Shown piece after piece: positions 1 to 7,845 of a DNA stretch of 33,827 nucleotides. The stretch lies in NCBI GenBank assembly GCA_009917455.1, contig QZDS01000043.1, positions 1 through 33,827 of the forward strand, in the 5' to 3' direction. The notes below the pieces were generated by a model that was given only the letters and a program-made list of their open reading frames with translations, made no database searches and was not told the DNA's origin. The stretch comes from a bacterium 1xD8-48. GTDB taxonomy: Bacteria; Bacillota; Clostridia; Lachnospirales; Lachnospiraceae. Both the position numbers and the translations under genes were made by a program. Each line of letters starts with the position of its first letter. Position 1 is the first letter of the stretch.

Positions 1-1
1 C

Positions 2-79
2 CTGCGCTTTATTGAACAATACAATCTTACGGCACATCCATTTAAGTGGACATATGCCGGTATACCATTAGTGATTTAA
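2..79 (+). CDS. C-terminal end of an IS630-like transposase (cut by window edge)
   Basis: An open frame enters from the left edge and ends at TAA 77-79. Its last 25 residues include FIEQYNLTAHPFKWTYAG. A Tyr-Asn, Thr-Ala-x-Pro-Phe-x-Trp and Gly close to the stop resemble the extreme C-terminus of IS630/Tc1-mariner-type DDE transposases, in which the residues after the catalytic domain read like this. The catalytic residues lie outside the window, so whether the copy is intact cannot be judged. It sits just upstream of the AT-rich accessory operon and marks the island's left flank as transposon-associated. Family assignment rests on recall of the tail motif only. Confidence 0.6.
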   Translation: MRFIEQYNLTAHPFKWTYAGIPLVI

Positions 80-81
80 TC

Positions 82-115
82 ATTGTTATTTCAGCAATGC
101 TGTACTAGTAACAAT
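82..115. repeat. Nested inverted repeat after the transposase
   Basis: ATTGTTA (82-88) pairs with TAACAAT (109-115), and a second dyad, CAGCA-a-TGCTG (92-102), lies inside it. It starts 3 nt after the transposase stop. There is no T-run, so a terminator is not clearly supported; a transposon end or a protein binding site are alternatives. Confidence 0.35.
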
Positions 116-142
116 TTGATGGGGGATTTTAGTGAATATACT
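115..142 (+). promoter_or_regulatory. Weak candidate promoter of the accessory operon
   Basis: TTTGAT (115-120) and TATACT (137-142) are separated by 16 nt, 60 nt upstream of the first gene. The -10 is good, the -35 is poor. No better promoter is visible between the transposase stop and position 202. Confidence 0.3.
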
Positions 143-201
143 CAGTAACCATAGGTTTAAAATATCAGATTAGAAGAACATATGAAAGGGATTTCAGCAA
201 A

Positions 202-2430
202 GTGGGTCTGAGAGAGCAAAAAATAAAAAGTGAATATAGAACGCTTATAGATAATGTGGTTCAGGATTTCTATATTCCGTTGCTGAAAGAAGCAATGTCA
301 TATAAAAGGGCAGTAGGTTTTTTTTCATCATCATCTTTAGTGGAGATTTCAAAAGGAATTGCAGAGATGGCTTCTGAAGGTGGAAAAATCCAGATAGTGG
401 CTTCTCCATATTTGTCAGATGAAGATATTGAAGCAATAAGGAAAGGATATTCAGATAGAAATCAAGTTATAGAAAAAGCTCTTTTGGCTCAGATTATGGA
501 AGAACCCTCGGATTATTATTCAATGGAGCGCCTTAACCTATTAGCGTCCTTAATTGCTGATGGGATTATGGATATTCAAATAGCCTATACGGAAGATAAA
601 AGTGGTATAGGGATGTATCATGAGAAGATGGGAATCATAGAAGATGCCTTTGGGGATAAGATTGCATTTTCTGGTTCTAACAATGAATCAGCAACAGCGA
701 TGACCATAAATTATGAGACAATAGATGTTTTTTGCAGTTGGGGAGCTTTAAGTGAAGCTGAAAGAGTGAAATTGAAAGAAAATGCTTTTTATTCTATTTG
801 GAATGATATGGAACCCAATATTAAGGTACTGAAGTTTCAAAATGTTACGGATACTTTTATAGAAAAGTATAGAAAGAAGTCAGCGAATTTTAATATTGAT
901 AAGGAGCAGTTTGCAAGAAGAATGGTTGCCTATGCTGGTAAAATACAAGCATTGCCCTTAGAATGTGATAAACCGATTGGTGCTAGAATTCCAGAAGATG
1001 TAGAACTTTACCGATACCAGAAAGATGCGATTTCAACATGGGTAGGGGAAAATTATAGAGGAATTTATGATATGGCCACCGGCACCGGAAAAACATTGAC
1101 TGCCCTGGGAGCTATATCAAAGTTGTCAGAAGACTTGGACGATGTGCTTGCTGTAATTGTTGTTTGCCCATATCAGCATTTGGTTGAACAATGGGTTGAT
1201 GATATTGTTCGCTTTAATATTAAACCAATTATCGGTTACAGTAATTCGGCCCAGAAAGATTGGAAAAGGAGACTGGACAAGGCAATTCGAGACCAAAAAC
1301 TCCGAAGAGATAAAAGTTTTTTCTGCTTTGTATGTACGAATGCTACATTTGCAAATATGACTGTGCAGGAAGAACTTGGTAAAGTGTGTGCCCCCATTTT
1401 ATTAGTGGTAGATGAGGCTCATAATTTTGGTGCAAGGAGTTATGCAAGATTTTTAGACAATAGATTTTCTTATCGTTTAGCGCTTACAGCCACTTTGGAC
1501 AGGTATCGTGATGATGAAGGTACTGCTCTCTTATATAACTTTTTTGGTAAGAAATGTATTGTATATTCCCTGGAACAAGCAATCAGTGAAGATAAACTGA
1601 CAAGATACAAATATTATCCTGTACTAGTATATTTGAATGAAGATGAATTGCAACAATATGAGCGTAAGTCATATGAGATGTCAAAATGTCTTACCAAGAG
1701 GAAAAATGGTAAGTATAAACTAAATAAGCATGGTGAAATTCTTGCAATGGAACGAGCTCGCATTGTAGCAGGAGCCGGTCAAAAGTTAGATGCATTAAGA
1801 GAATGCATTGCTCCCTATGCAAATGATAATAACATACTTGTTTATTGCGGAGCAACTAATGTTATAAACGAATATGCAGATAGTTCTTCAATAGATGGTG
1901 CAGATACTCGTCAGATTGAGGCAGTTACAAAGATTCTTGGTAACGAATTCCATATGAAAGTGGCTAAATTTACGTCAGAAGAAAATATGGAGACACGGGC
2001 AACCATTAAAGAACAATTTCAAAAAGGTGACAGACTTCAAGCTATTGTGGCTATTAAATGTCTGGATGAAGGTGTAAATATTCCGGACATCAGGACAGCC
2101 TTTGTTTTGGCAAGTACAACGAATCCAAAAGAGTATATTCAGCGGCGTGGTAGAGTGCTTAGAAAAGCTGCTAATAAACCCTTTGCAGAAATATATGATT
2201 TTGTGACTCTTCCGAGAAAACTGAATTCTGTGTCATCTTTAACAAAAGAACAAGTTCAAAGAGAGCTTTCATTGGTGAAGAATGAGTTGGCAAGAATAAA
2301 GGAATTCGGAAAAATGGCAATGAATCCAATGCTGGCAAATAGCTTAATTTGGGATATTCAAGAAGCGTATCATATTATAGACAATGAAATTACAGAAAAA
2401 GCAGAGGATGGCAATGATGGAAGAAATTAA
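202..2430 (+). CDS. PLD-domain / DEAD-DEAH superfamily 2 helicase fusion, defence-like
   Basis: A 742-residue protein. The N-terminal part (about 1-200) looks like a single phospholipase D-type nuclease domain, with His140-x-Lys142 and Asp148 followed by the GSNNES segment at 158-163. The C-terminal part is a superfamily 2 helicase: the Q-like region YRYQ at 270-273, Walker A ATGTGKT at 292-298, DEAH at 404-407, LTAT at 428-431 and motif VI QRRGRVLR at 647-654. The HKD spacing is one residue longer than the textbook HxKx4D, as I recall it also being in helicase-linked PLD proteins. The GTG start is chosen because AAAGGGA lies about 10 nt upstream, but the frame stays open back to 136. Such fusions are common in restriction and phage-defence loci. 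As first gene of the operon it probably supplies ATP-driven DNA translocation and cleavage. The precise system is not identified. Confidence 0.88.
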   Translation: MGLREQKIKSEYRTLIDNVVQDFYIPLLKEAMSYKRAVGFFSSSSLVEISKGIAEMASEGGKIQIVASPYLSDEDIEAIRKGYSDRNQVIEKALLAQIMEEPSDYYSMERLNLLASLIADGIMDIQIAYTEDKSGIGMYHEKMGIIEDAFGDKIAFSGSNNESATAMTINYETIDVFCSWGALSEAERVKLKENAFYSIWNDMEPNIKVLKFQNVTDTFIEKYRKKSANFNIDKEQFARRMVAYAGKIQALPLECDKPIGARIPEDVELYRYQKDAISTWVGENYRGIYDMATGTGKTLTALGAISKLSEDLDDVLAVIVVCPYQHLVEQWVDDIVRFNIKPIIGYSNSAQKDWKRRLDKAIRDQKLRRDKSFFCFVCTNATFANMTVQEELGKVCAPILLVVDEAHNFGARSYARFLDNRFSYRLALTATLDRYRDDEGTALLYNFFGKKCIVYSLEQAISEDKLTRYKYYPVLVYLNEDELQQYERKSYEMSKCLTKRKNGKYKLNKHGEILAMERARIVAGAGQKLDALRECIAPYANDNNILVYCGATNVINEYADSSSIDGADTRQIEAVTKILGNEFHMKVAKFTSEENMETRATIKEQFQKGDRLQAIVAIKCLDEGVNIPDIRTAFVLASTTNPKEYIQRRGRVLRKAANKPFAEIYDFVTLPRKLNSVSSLTKEQVQRELSLVKNELARIKEFGKMAMNPMLANSLIWDIQEAYHIIDNEITEKAEDGNDGRN

Positions 2431-2581
2431 AATTGATGATAAAGCTATTGAAAGGCTAAAGCGAACAATTATTAGACAGGAAATCACAAACTTAAAAACG
2501 CGAACTATGACGGAATCGCAGATGGTAAATTGGATTAAGAGCAAAATAGAGGAGGAAGCACAATGTTACTTCAATCGATAA
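2414..2581 (+). CDS. Small charged protein (55 aa) bridging helicase and ATPase genes
   Basis: Encodes 55 residues beginning MMEEIKIDD, rich in Lys, Glu, Ile and Arg, predicted mainly helical, with no signal peptide or membrane segment. AGAGG at 2403-2407 is 6 nt from the chosen ATG; ATG 2408 and 2417 are alternatives. It overlaps the helicase gene by 17 nt and the ATPase gene by 19 nt in other frames, so translational coupling is likely. It is the only reading frame that fills the interval between the helicase stop and the ATPase start, and it carries the ATPase gene's AGGAGG. I do not recognise the family. A small adaptor between the two ATPases is an inference from position. Confidence 0.65.
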   Translation: MMEEIKIDDKAIERLKRTIIRQEITNLKTRTMTESQMVNWIKSKIEEEAQCYFNR

Positions 2582-4560
2582 AATTGTATAATTTCCGTCA
2601 GTTTCGAGATGAGTTTATTGATTTTGCCAATGGAAATAATGGGAAAAATGTTACAATTATTATTGGAGAAAATGGTACAGGTAAGACAACTTTTGCCCAG
2701 GCATTCTTTTGGTGTCTGTATGGTGAAACTGAATTTTCTGATAAAAGTATGTTAAATAAATTGGCTATAGCACAAATGAGACCGGGGCAGGAAGAGAAAG
2801 TTCAGGTAACTCTTAAGTTGCATCATGGAGAGGTGGATTATACACTTATCAGAGAGCAGACTTATAGTAAAGACAATTCTAATCGTATTAGGGCAAATAA
2901 TACTGTATTTGACATTGAAAAAAAGGATGCATCTGGAAATACGGACTACATAAAAAAGTCGCTGTGTGAGAGTGAAGTCGAAAACATATTGCCAAGAGAA
3001 TTATCAAAGTATTTTTTCTTTGATGGTGAACGTATTGAGAAATTGGGGAAAGATATATCAACCGGTAAGAGGGCAACTGATTTTGCAGAAGCAGTGAAAG
3101 GATTGTTAGGGTTGAATGGGATGTATAGCGCGATTCAACACCTTAGTCCGCGTATGAGAACCGGTGTGATTAGTAGTTATGAAGCAAGTTATAATTCACA
3201 GAGTAATGTTAAAATACAAGAGTACACAAAGACTATCGTACAATGTACAGATAAGATTGAGGAAATCGAGGCTAGAATTGAAGAATTAGATGAAGAAATT
3301 GAATTGGCAATAGCCCGTAAAGCAGAAAAAACAGAGGAGATAAAGCAATATGCTGAGGGAGAGAAACTCCAAGAAGAGAAGGAGGAGCTTCAGAGAAAGA
3401 TTATAGAAATTGAGAAATTTAAATCTAATGTATATAAATTGATTAGTACTGTTTTCAATGAAAATTCGGAGGCTTTTTTTTCTATTTCATTGATTAAGAG
3501 AGCATTGGAGTTTTTATCTGAAAAAAACTTTGTAGATATGGATATTCCTTACATACATGTAAAGACAATAGAATATTTGCTTAATCAGAAATTATGCTTA
3601 TGTGGTACACATTTAGACGAAGGGACAATTCCTTATAATAAAGTAAAGGAACTGATTGAATTTCTACCTCCACATTCAATCAGTACAACTATTAGTGATT
3701 TTAAGAAAGAGTCCGGAAAAAGAGCAAAAAATATTAGGCGAAATTTATATAGTCAGGTAAAGAGCCATTTGGAGCTTATAAGTATGCAGGACGACGAGCT
3801 TATAGATATTAGAGATGAGCTTGCCGGGGTTGAAAAAAAGCTAAGCGGTGGAGATGCCCATGAACAAGTAAGAGCAATTAATAAAGAGATTCAGGTTTGT
3901 GCTCAGACTATTAGCAAGGATAAAACAGAACGCGATAGCAAGATTGCCGAAAAAGCGAGGAAAGAAAGCGAAAAGGAGAGAGCAGATACGGAACGTCGTA
4001 ATCTGACGTTGCTTGACGAAAAAAATAAAAAAATTGAAATTTATAAAGCATATGCGGAAAGACTTTACAAAGAATTGAAGGAAGAATATGCGGCAAATGA
4101 GGCAGAGGTTCGTGAGCGTTTGCAGACAACCATGAATGATATTTTCAAGCAGATTTATGAGGGCGGGTTATATCTTACAATAGATGAAAGATACCATATA
4201 TCTGTATATGCAACAGGCTATGAAGAAGACGTAGAAACATCTACAGCGCAGAGTATTTCTGTTATTTTTGCCTTTATTACAGGTATCATTAAGTTGGCTA
4301 GAGATAATAGGGATTCAACAGATGAAAATAAGCAGCTACTCACTTCAGAACCGTATCCTCTTGTGATGGATGCTCCGTTATCTGCATTCGATAAACGAAG
4401 AATTAAGACTGTGTGTGAGGCACTTCCCAAAACGGCAGAGCAAGTTATTATATTTATTAAGGATACGGATGGAGAACTGGCAGAGAATTATATGGGAAAT
4501 CAAATTGGAAGCAGACATTATTTTGACAAGAAGAATGAATTTGAAACAGTGTTGATATAG
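2563..4560 (+). CDS. DndD/SMC-like ABC-type ATPase
   Basis: A 665-residue protein. Walker A is GENGTGKTT at 35-43. The FFFDGERIEKLG segment at 151-162 is the type seen in DndD-like and related RecF/SMC ATPases. Two long charged coiled-coil stretches (about 215-285 and 400-520) flank an apex that carries LCLCG (344-348), which could act like half of a Rad50 zinc hook although it is Cys-x-Cys and not Cys-x-x-Cys. A degenerate signature, STAQSIS, is near 560, and Walker B, LVMDAPLSAFD, at 600-610. AGGAGG lies 8 nt before the ATG. No sulfur-transfer partners (DndC, cysteine desulfurase) are next to it, so DNA phosphorothioation is not implied. It probably senses or holds DNA for the neighbouring helicase-nuclease; that role is inferred. 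Confidence 0.85.
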   Translation: MLLQSIKLYNFRQFRDEFIDFANGNNGKNVTIIIGENGTGKTTFAQAFFWCLYGETEFSDKSMLNKLAIAQMRPGQEEKVQVTLKLHHGEVDYTLIREQTYSKDNSNRIRANNTVFDIEKKDASGNTDYIKKSLCESEVENILPRELSKYFFFDGERIEKLGKDISTGKRATDFAEAVKGLLGLNGMYSAIQHLSPRMRTGVISSYEASYNSQSNVKIQEYTKTIVQCTDKIEEIEARIEELDEEIELAIARKAEKTEEIKQYAEGEKLQEEKEELQRKIIEIEKFKSNVYKLISTVFNENSEAFFSISLIKRALEFLSEKNFVDMDIPYIHVKTIEYLLNQKLCLCGTHLDEGTIPYNKVKELIEFLPPHSISTTISDFKKESGKRAKNIRRNLYSQVKSHLELISMQDDELIDIRDELAGVEKKLSGGDAHEQVRAINKEIQVCAQTISKDKTERDSKIAEKARKESEKERADTERRNLTLLDEKNKKIEIYKAYAERLYKELKEEYAANEAEVRERLQTTMNDIFKQIYEGGLYLTIDERYHISVYATGYEEDVETSTAQSISVIFAFITGIIKLARDNRDSTDENKQLLTSEPYPLVMDAPLSAFDKRRIKTVCEALPKTAEQVIIFIKDTDGELAENYMGNQIGSRHYFDKKNEFETVLI

Positions 4561-4574
4561 GAGACATACATACT

Positions 4575-5111
4575 ATGTTTGGTAAACAATATAGATTTAA
4601 AGGCATACATGCGTTGCGTGTTGACCAATTGACAAGTGTTTTTGATGCAGCAAGTAAAGCAAAGTTATTTGAAAGAAATATTGATGTATATATAAATGCG
4701 CCACTTATTGGTTTTTTGTATGGAAGAAGAGCAGAAATAGATAATACGAAAAATCCAGAGACAAATCAGATATATGATGAAAGTGTTATGGGAGACAAAG
4801 TGATTGAATTTCAAGAAGAACTCATGTTCAATTTCCGATTAATAATGCTATTAGATAAGCTGTATGAACCAGATGATGATAAGAGAATTGATAACGCCTT
4901 TCGTTATCCGGGAGAGAACCCTGAAGACGTAGAGAGATTTGACAGTTATGTCAGAGGGGGAGTTGATGTGCTTTATGAAAAACTTATAGAAGGTGCAGTG
5001 AATTCAGAAGATTATATAAATAATCTTTTTGAATTTATTGAAGAATTTCAGGAAAGATTTAATTCTGAAATATTAGACAATGATGTTTTACAGTTCTGTA
5101 TTTCGGAGTAA
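4575..5111 (+). CDS. Unrecognised 178-aa helical protein of the accessory operon
   Basis: Encodes 178 residues, acidic and probably all alpha-helical, with no signal peptide or membrane segment. The start lies 14 nt after the ATPase stop, preceded by AGGAGA. The N-terminal third contains VDVYINAPLIGFLYGRRAE-like text (about 37-54; the first residue is Ile in the sequence), which distantly resembles small accessory proteins found with dnd-type ATPases; that resemblance is weak and from memory. Spacing and composition place it firmly in the same transcription unit. No catalytic motif is apparent, so a structural or specificity subunit is more likely than an enzyme. Confidence 0.75.
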   Translation: MFGKQYRFKGIHALRVDQLTSVFDAASKAKLFERNIDVYINAPLIGFLYGRRAEIDNTKNPETNQIYDESVMGDKVIEFQEELMFNFRLIMLLDKLYEPDDDKRIDNAFRYPGENPEDVERFDSYVRGGVDVLYEKLIEGAVNSEDYINNLFEFIEEFQERFNSEILDNDVLQFCISE

Positions 5112-5202
5112 TATTTTTTGACAGTAGAAAAGTTGTATTTGTGTGGATTTAGGAACTTTGTAAATGTATGGAACAATAGAAAGAAGAAAAGGAGAAGGAA
5201 GT

Positions 5203-6219
5203 ATGAAATGGGAATCATATTCGCATCCGATTTCGGATGTACGCGATTGGGCGGACAATGAACGCCTTGAATTAAGACCGGATTTTCAGAGGAATGAGGT
5301 ATGGACACAGGCGGCACAGATAATGTTGATTGACACAATTTTGAAAGGAATACCAATTCCAAAGATATATATTAAATCGATTATGAAGAATGAAAAGACA
5401 TATAGAATTGTGGTGGACGGACAGCAGCGATTGACCGCTATTTTAAAGTTTATTCGTGATGAGCTTCCATTAAAAAAACCATACCAGGGCGAATATTTCA
5501 ATATGAAATACAGCGAATTACCGGAAAGTGTCCATGATGATTTTATCCGCTATAAAATTGATATTAATGAAATATTTAATCCATCAGATGAAGAAATCAG
5601 AGACCTTTATTCAAGAGTAAATAAATACACGGTTCAGTTGAATAAACAGGAGCTTAGAAAAGCCGATTTCCCAGGGGATTTTATTTCACTTGCAGAAAAA
5701 ATATCCGAGAATTCTTTTTTTGAAAGCTCGAAGATTTTTAGCGTAAAACAAAGAAGAAGAATGTTAGATGTTGAATTTATTGAAGAATTATTAACAATAA
5801 TATTAGAAGGGGTACAGGATAAAAAAGATTATTTAGATAATATATGTGAAAAGTATGTCATTTTGGATAATAAGGAAGACATTGAACAAAAGTTCCTTGA
5901 AGCAATACAAGATATATCAATAATTTTTGACCCAGAAGTATTTCCGATACAGGATACAAGATTTAAGCAGAAATCAGATTTTTACTCTCTTTTTGCATGT
6001 GTTTTGCAGTTAAAAGAAAAAGGAGAGTTGCAGATTGAAAAATTAGAAGCGATACGTAGTGAGTTAAGGAAGATGGATGAGAACATTGGGCCTCAATCAG
6101 ATGAAGATGAGTATAGAGAATATGCTACACGTTGTCTGAGTGATGCTAATTCTATTACTAATAGAAATTGGCGAACAGAATTTATGAGAAAACGAGTTGT
6201 TGTTCTTTACGAGGGATGA
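5203..6219 (+). CDS. DUF262 (DGQQR, GmrS-like N-terminal) protein without HNH domain
   Basis: A 338-residue protein. PDFQRNEVW (26-34), PIPKIY (51-56) and DGQQRLTAI (72-80) are the diagnostic motifs of DUF262, the ParB-like NTP-using domain of GmrSD and SspE-type modification-dependent restriction enzymes. The ATG at 5203 is chosen because GGAGAAGGA ends 3-4 nt before it; an upstream in-frame ATG at 5164 lacks a ribosome site. The protein ends shortly after a helical tail and lacks the C-terminal DUF1524 HNH nuclease, so any nuclease activity must come from elsewhere, for example the PLD-helicase. An interval of 91 nt separates it from the preceding gene, so it could be a second module. It runs into the kinase gene. 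Confidence 0.85.
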   Translation: MKWESYSHPISDVRDWADNERLELRPDFQRNEVWTQAAQIMLIDTILKGIPIPKIYIKSIMKNEKTYRIVVDGQQRLTAILKFIRDELPLKKPYQGEYFNMKYSELPESVHDDFIRYKIDINEIFNPSDEEIRDLYSRVNKYTVQLNKQELRKADFPGDFISLAEKISENSFFESSKIFSVKQRRRMLDVEFIEELLTIILEGVQDKKDYLDNICEKYVILDNKEDIEQKFLEAIQDISIIFDPEVFPIQDTRFKQKSDFYSLFACVLQLKEKGELQIEKLEAIRSELRKMDENIGPQSDEDEYREYATRCLSDANSITNRNWRTEFMRKRVVVLYEG

Positions 6220-6221
6220 TT

Positions 6222-7079
6222 ATGGAACTTTACTTAAAGAGAAATCAGGTGTTCTACTTTGATGGAGAAGAAGTTTTAACAAAATCAGGGCTTAGTTATG
6301 AAATTGGAGATAGACTGGGTGCCGGTGGAAACGGAGTTGTTTATGAATGTATTGACCAAAGTGGTAAACTTTATGCGATAAAATTCCTGCTTCATTTTAC
6401 TGAAAAAAGCAAAAAAAGATTTCAGCAGGAAATTTCATTGATGCAAAGGTTAAATCATCCACATATCATTAAATATGTCGATGACGGTTCCATAAAATTA
6501 AGAGAAAATAAACGTTCAAATCACGAACAACAGGCATTGTTTGTAATTATGGAAAAAGCAGACTTAAATTTAAAAGACCTACTGTACCAAACCTCTAAAA
6601 TACCATATGACATTTATGCACCGCAATTTCGTGGATTATCTGAAGCACTGATGGAAATACATCAATATGCAATACATAGGGATATTAAGCCAGAAAATAT
6701 CTTGATAAAAGGCGAAACGTGGGTTTTAAGTGATTTTGGATTATGTGAGTTTTTAAATGCAGATGAACATTGTGATATTACAGGCGAAAATGAAAAAATT
6801 GGTCCTGTTTTTTGGATAAGTCCGGAAGCTGTAAATAAATATTATTTCGGAACGAATGATATAGGTACGTATTCGGATGTTTATCAAATGGGAATGATAT
6901 TTGCATTTGTATTAACGAAAAGCTTTCCAGGAGGTATATTGAATAAGTATGATTTTACAGGCATAGACGAATTTATTGTAAATGTTATCTTAAAAGCTTT
7001 AGCCCATGACTATACTAAAAGACCAGAAACCGGCAGAGAACTATTGGAATTGGTTAATGATGCAACAATAAACAGATAA
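6222..7079 (+). CDS. Serine/threonine protein kinase, cytoplasmic, defence-island type
   Basis: Encodes 285 residues, essentially one eukaryotic-like kinase domain. Visible landmarks are the glycine loop GAGGNGVV (33-40), Lys54 in AIKF, Glu70, HRDIKPENIL (152-161), DFG (171-173), the SPE activation-segment end (200-202) and SDVYQMG (218-224). All catalytic residues are present, so it should be active. There is no PASTA, membrane or other sensor domain, so it is not a PrkC-type cell-wall kinase. GAGGG (6211-6215) lies 6 nt before ATG 6222; ATG 6216, which overlaps the DUF262 stop as ATGA, is the alternative. It is probably translated in coupling with the DUF262 gene. Kinases in such islands typically regulate or trigger a partner; the substrate here is unknown. 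Confidence 0.9.
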   Translation: MELYLKRNQVFYFDGEEVLTKSGLSYEIGDRLGAGGNGVVYECIDQSGKLYAIKFLLHFTEKSKKRFQQEISLMQRLNHPHIIKYVDDGSIKLRENKRSNHEQQALFVIMEKADLNLKDLLYQTSKIPYDIYAPQFRGLSEALMEIHQYAIHRDIKPENILIKGETWVLSDFGLCEFLNADEHCDITGENEKIGPVFWISPEAVNKYYFGTNDIGTYSDVYQMGMIFAFVLTKSFPGGILNKYDFTGIDEFIVNVILKALAHDYTKRPETGRELLELVNDATINR

Positions 7080-7158
7080 ATAGAGATTCTTTGGTTTTTG
7101 TTTTTTTGGAGTAAGATTATAAGAAGGCTGGTTTTTTGCTGACTGGAAAGGCTGCTGT

Positions 7159-7845
7159 ATGAAACAGTTTACGACAATTTTGTGGGACGTTGACCAGACG
7201 CTTTTGGATTTTGACAAATCCCAGAGCCATGCGTTGCACGAGAGCTTTCGCGGCTATGGCAGGGAGATAACGGAGGATATTGTCCAGTTATACGCCGCGA
7301 TTAACGATTCCTTCTGGAAGCGGCATGAGCTTGGGGAGATTTCCAAAGAAAAGCTTCTTCCGGGAAGATTTGAGGCGCTTTTTGCGGAGCTTTCCATCAC
7401 GGATATTCCGGTAAAGGAGTTTGCCGATACCTATCAGAGGCTGCTCGGGAGCGTTTTCTTTTTCAGGGATAATTCCTATGAGCTTTGCCGCAGGCTGAAA
7501 GGCCGGGTGCGGCAGTATGTCATTACCAACGGAGTTTCCGCCACCCAGAGAAACAAGCTCCGGCTGTCAGGTCTCGACAAAATTATGGACGATATCTTTA
7601 TTTCCGAGGAGATGGGATACCCCAAACCGCATCCCCTGTATTTTGAGCAATGCTTTCAGAAAATTCCCGGTTTTCAAAAGGAAAAGACAATCGTTGTGGG
7701 AGACTCCCTTTCCAGCGATATCAGGGGGGCGAATAATGCGGGGATTTCCTGCTGCTGGTATAACCCGGAAGGAAAAGAAAATACTGACGGGCTTAAGATT
7801 GATTATGAAATCCGAAATCTGTGGGAAATAGAGGAGATATTGTAA
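7159..7845 (+). CDS. yjjG: HAD-family nucleotidase, YjjG type
   Basis: Encodes 228 residues. The N-terminal WDVDQTLLDF (about 9-18) carries the two catalytic aspartates of HAD phosphatases. ITNG (about 119-122) is motif II, KPHP is the lysine motif, and VVGDSLSSDIRGA supplies the motif IV acids. Length and the YjjG-like opening fit a noncanonical pyrimidine nucleotidase, which dephosphorylates dUMP, dTMP and modified pyrimidine nucleotides. It starts after a T-rich, gene-free stretch that ends the AT-rich island, and its codon use is clearly more GC-rich than that of the kinase gene. Its stop overlaps the next gene's start (TAATG), so the two are coupled. Confidence 0.85.
   Translation: MKQFTTILWDVDQTLLDFDKSQSHALHESFRGYGREITEDIVQLYAAINDSFWKRHELGEISKEKLLPGRFEALFAELSITDIPVKEFADTYQRLLGSVFFFRDNSYELCRRLKGRVRQYVITNGVSATQRNKLRLSGLDKIMDDIFISEEMGYPKPHPLYFEQCFQKIPGFQKEKTIVVGDSLSSDIRGANNAGISCCWYNPEGKENTDGLKIDYEIRNLWEIEEIL

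Noticed and set aside
202..5111. Dnd phosphorothioation system
   Set aside because: Only the ATPase resembles DndD; DndA, DndB, DndC and DndE-type sequences are not seen.
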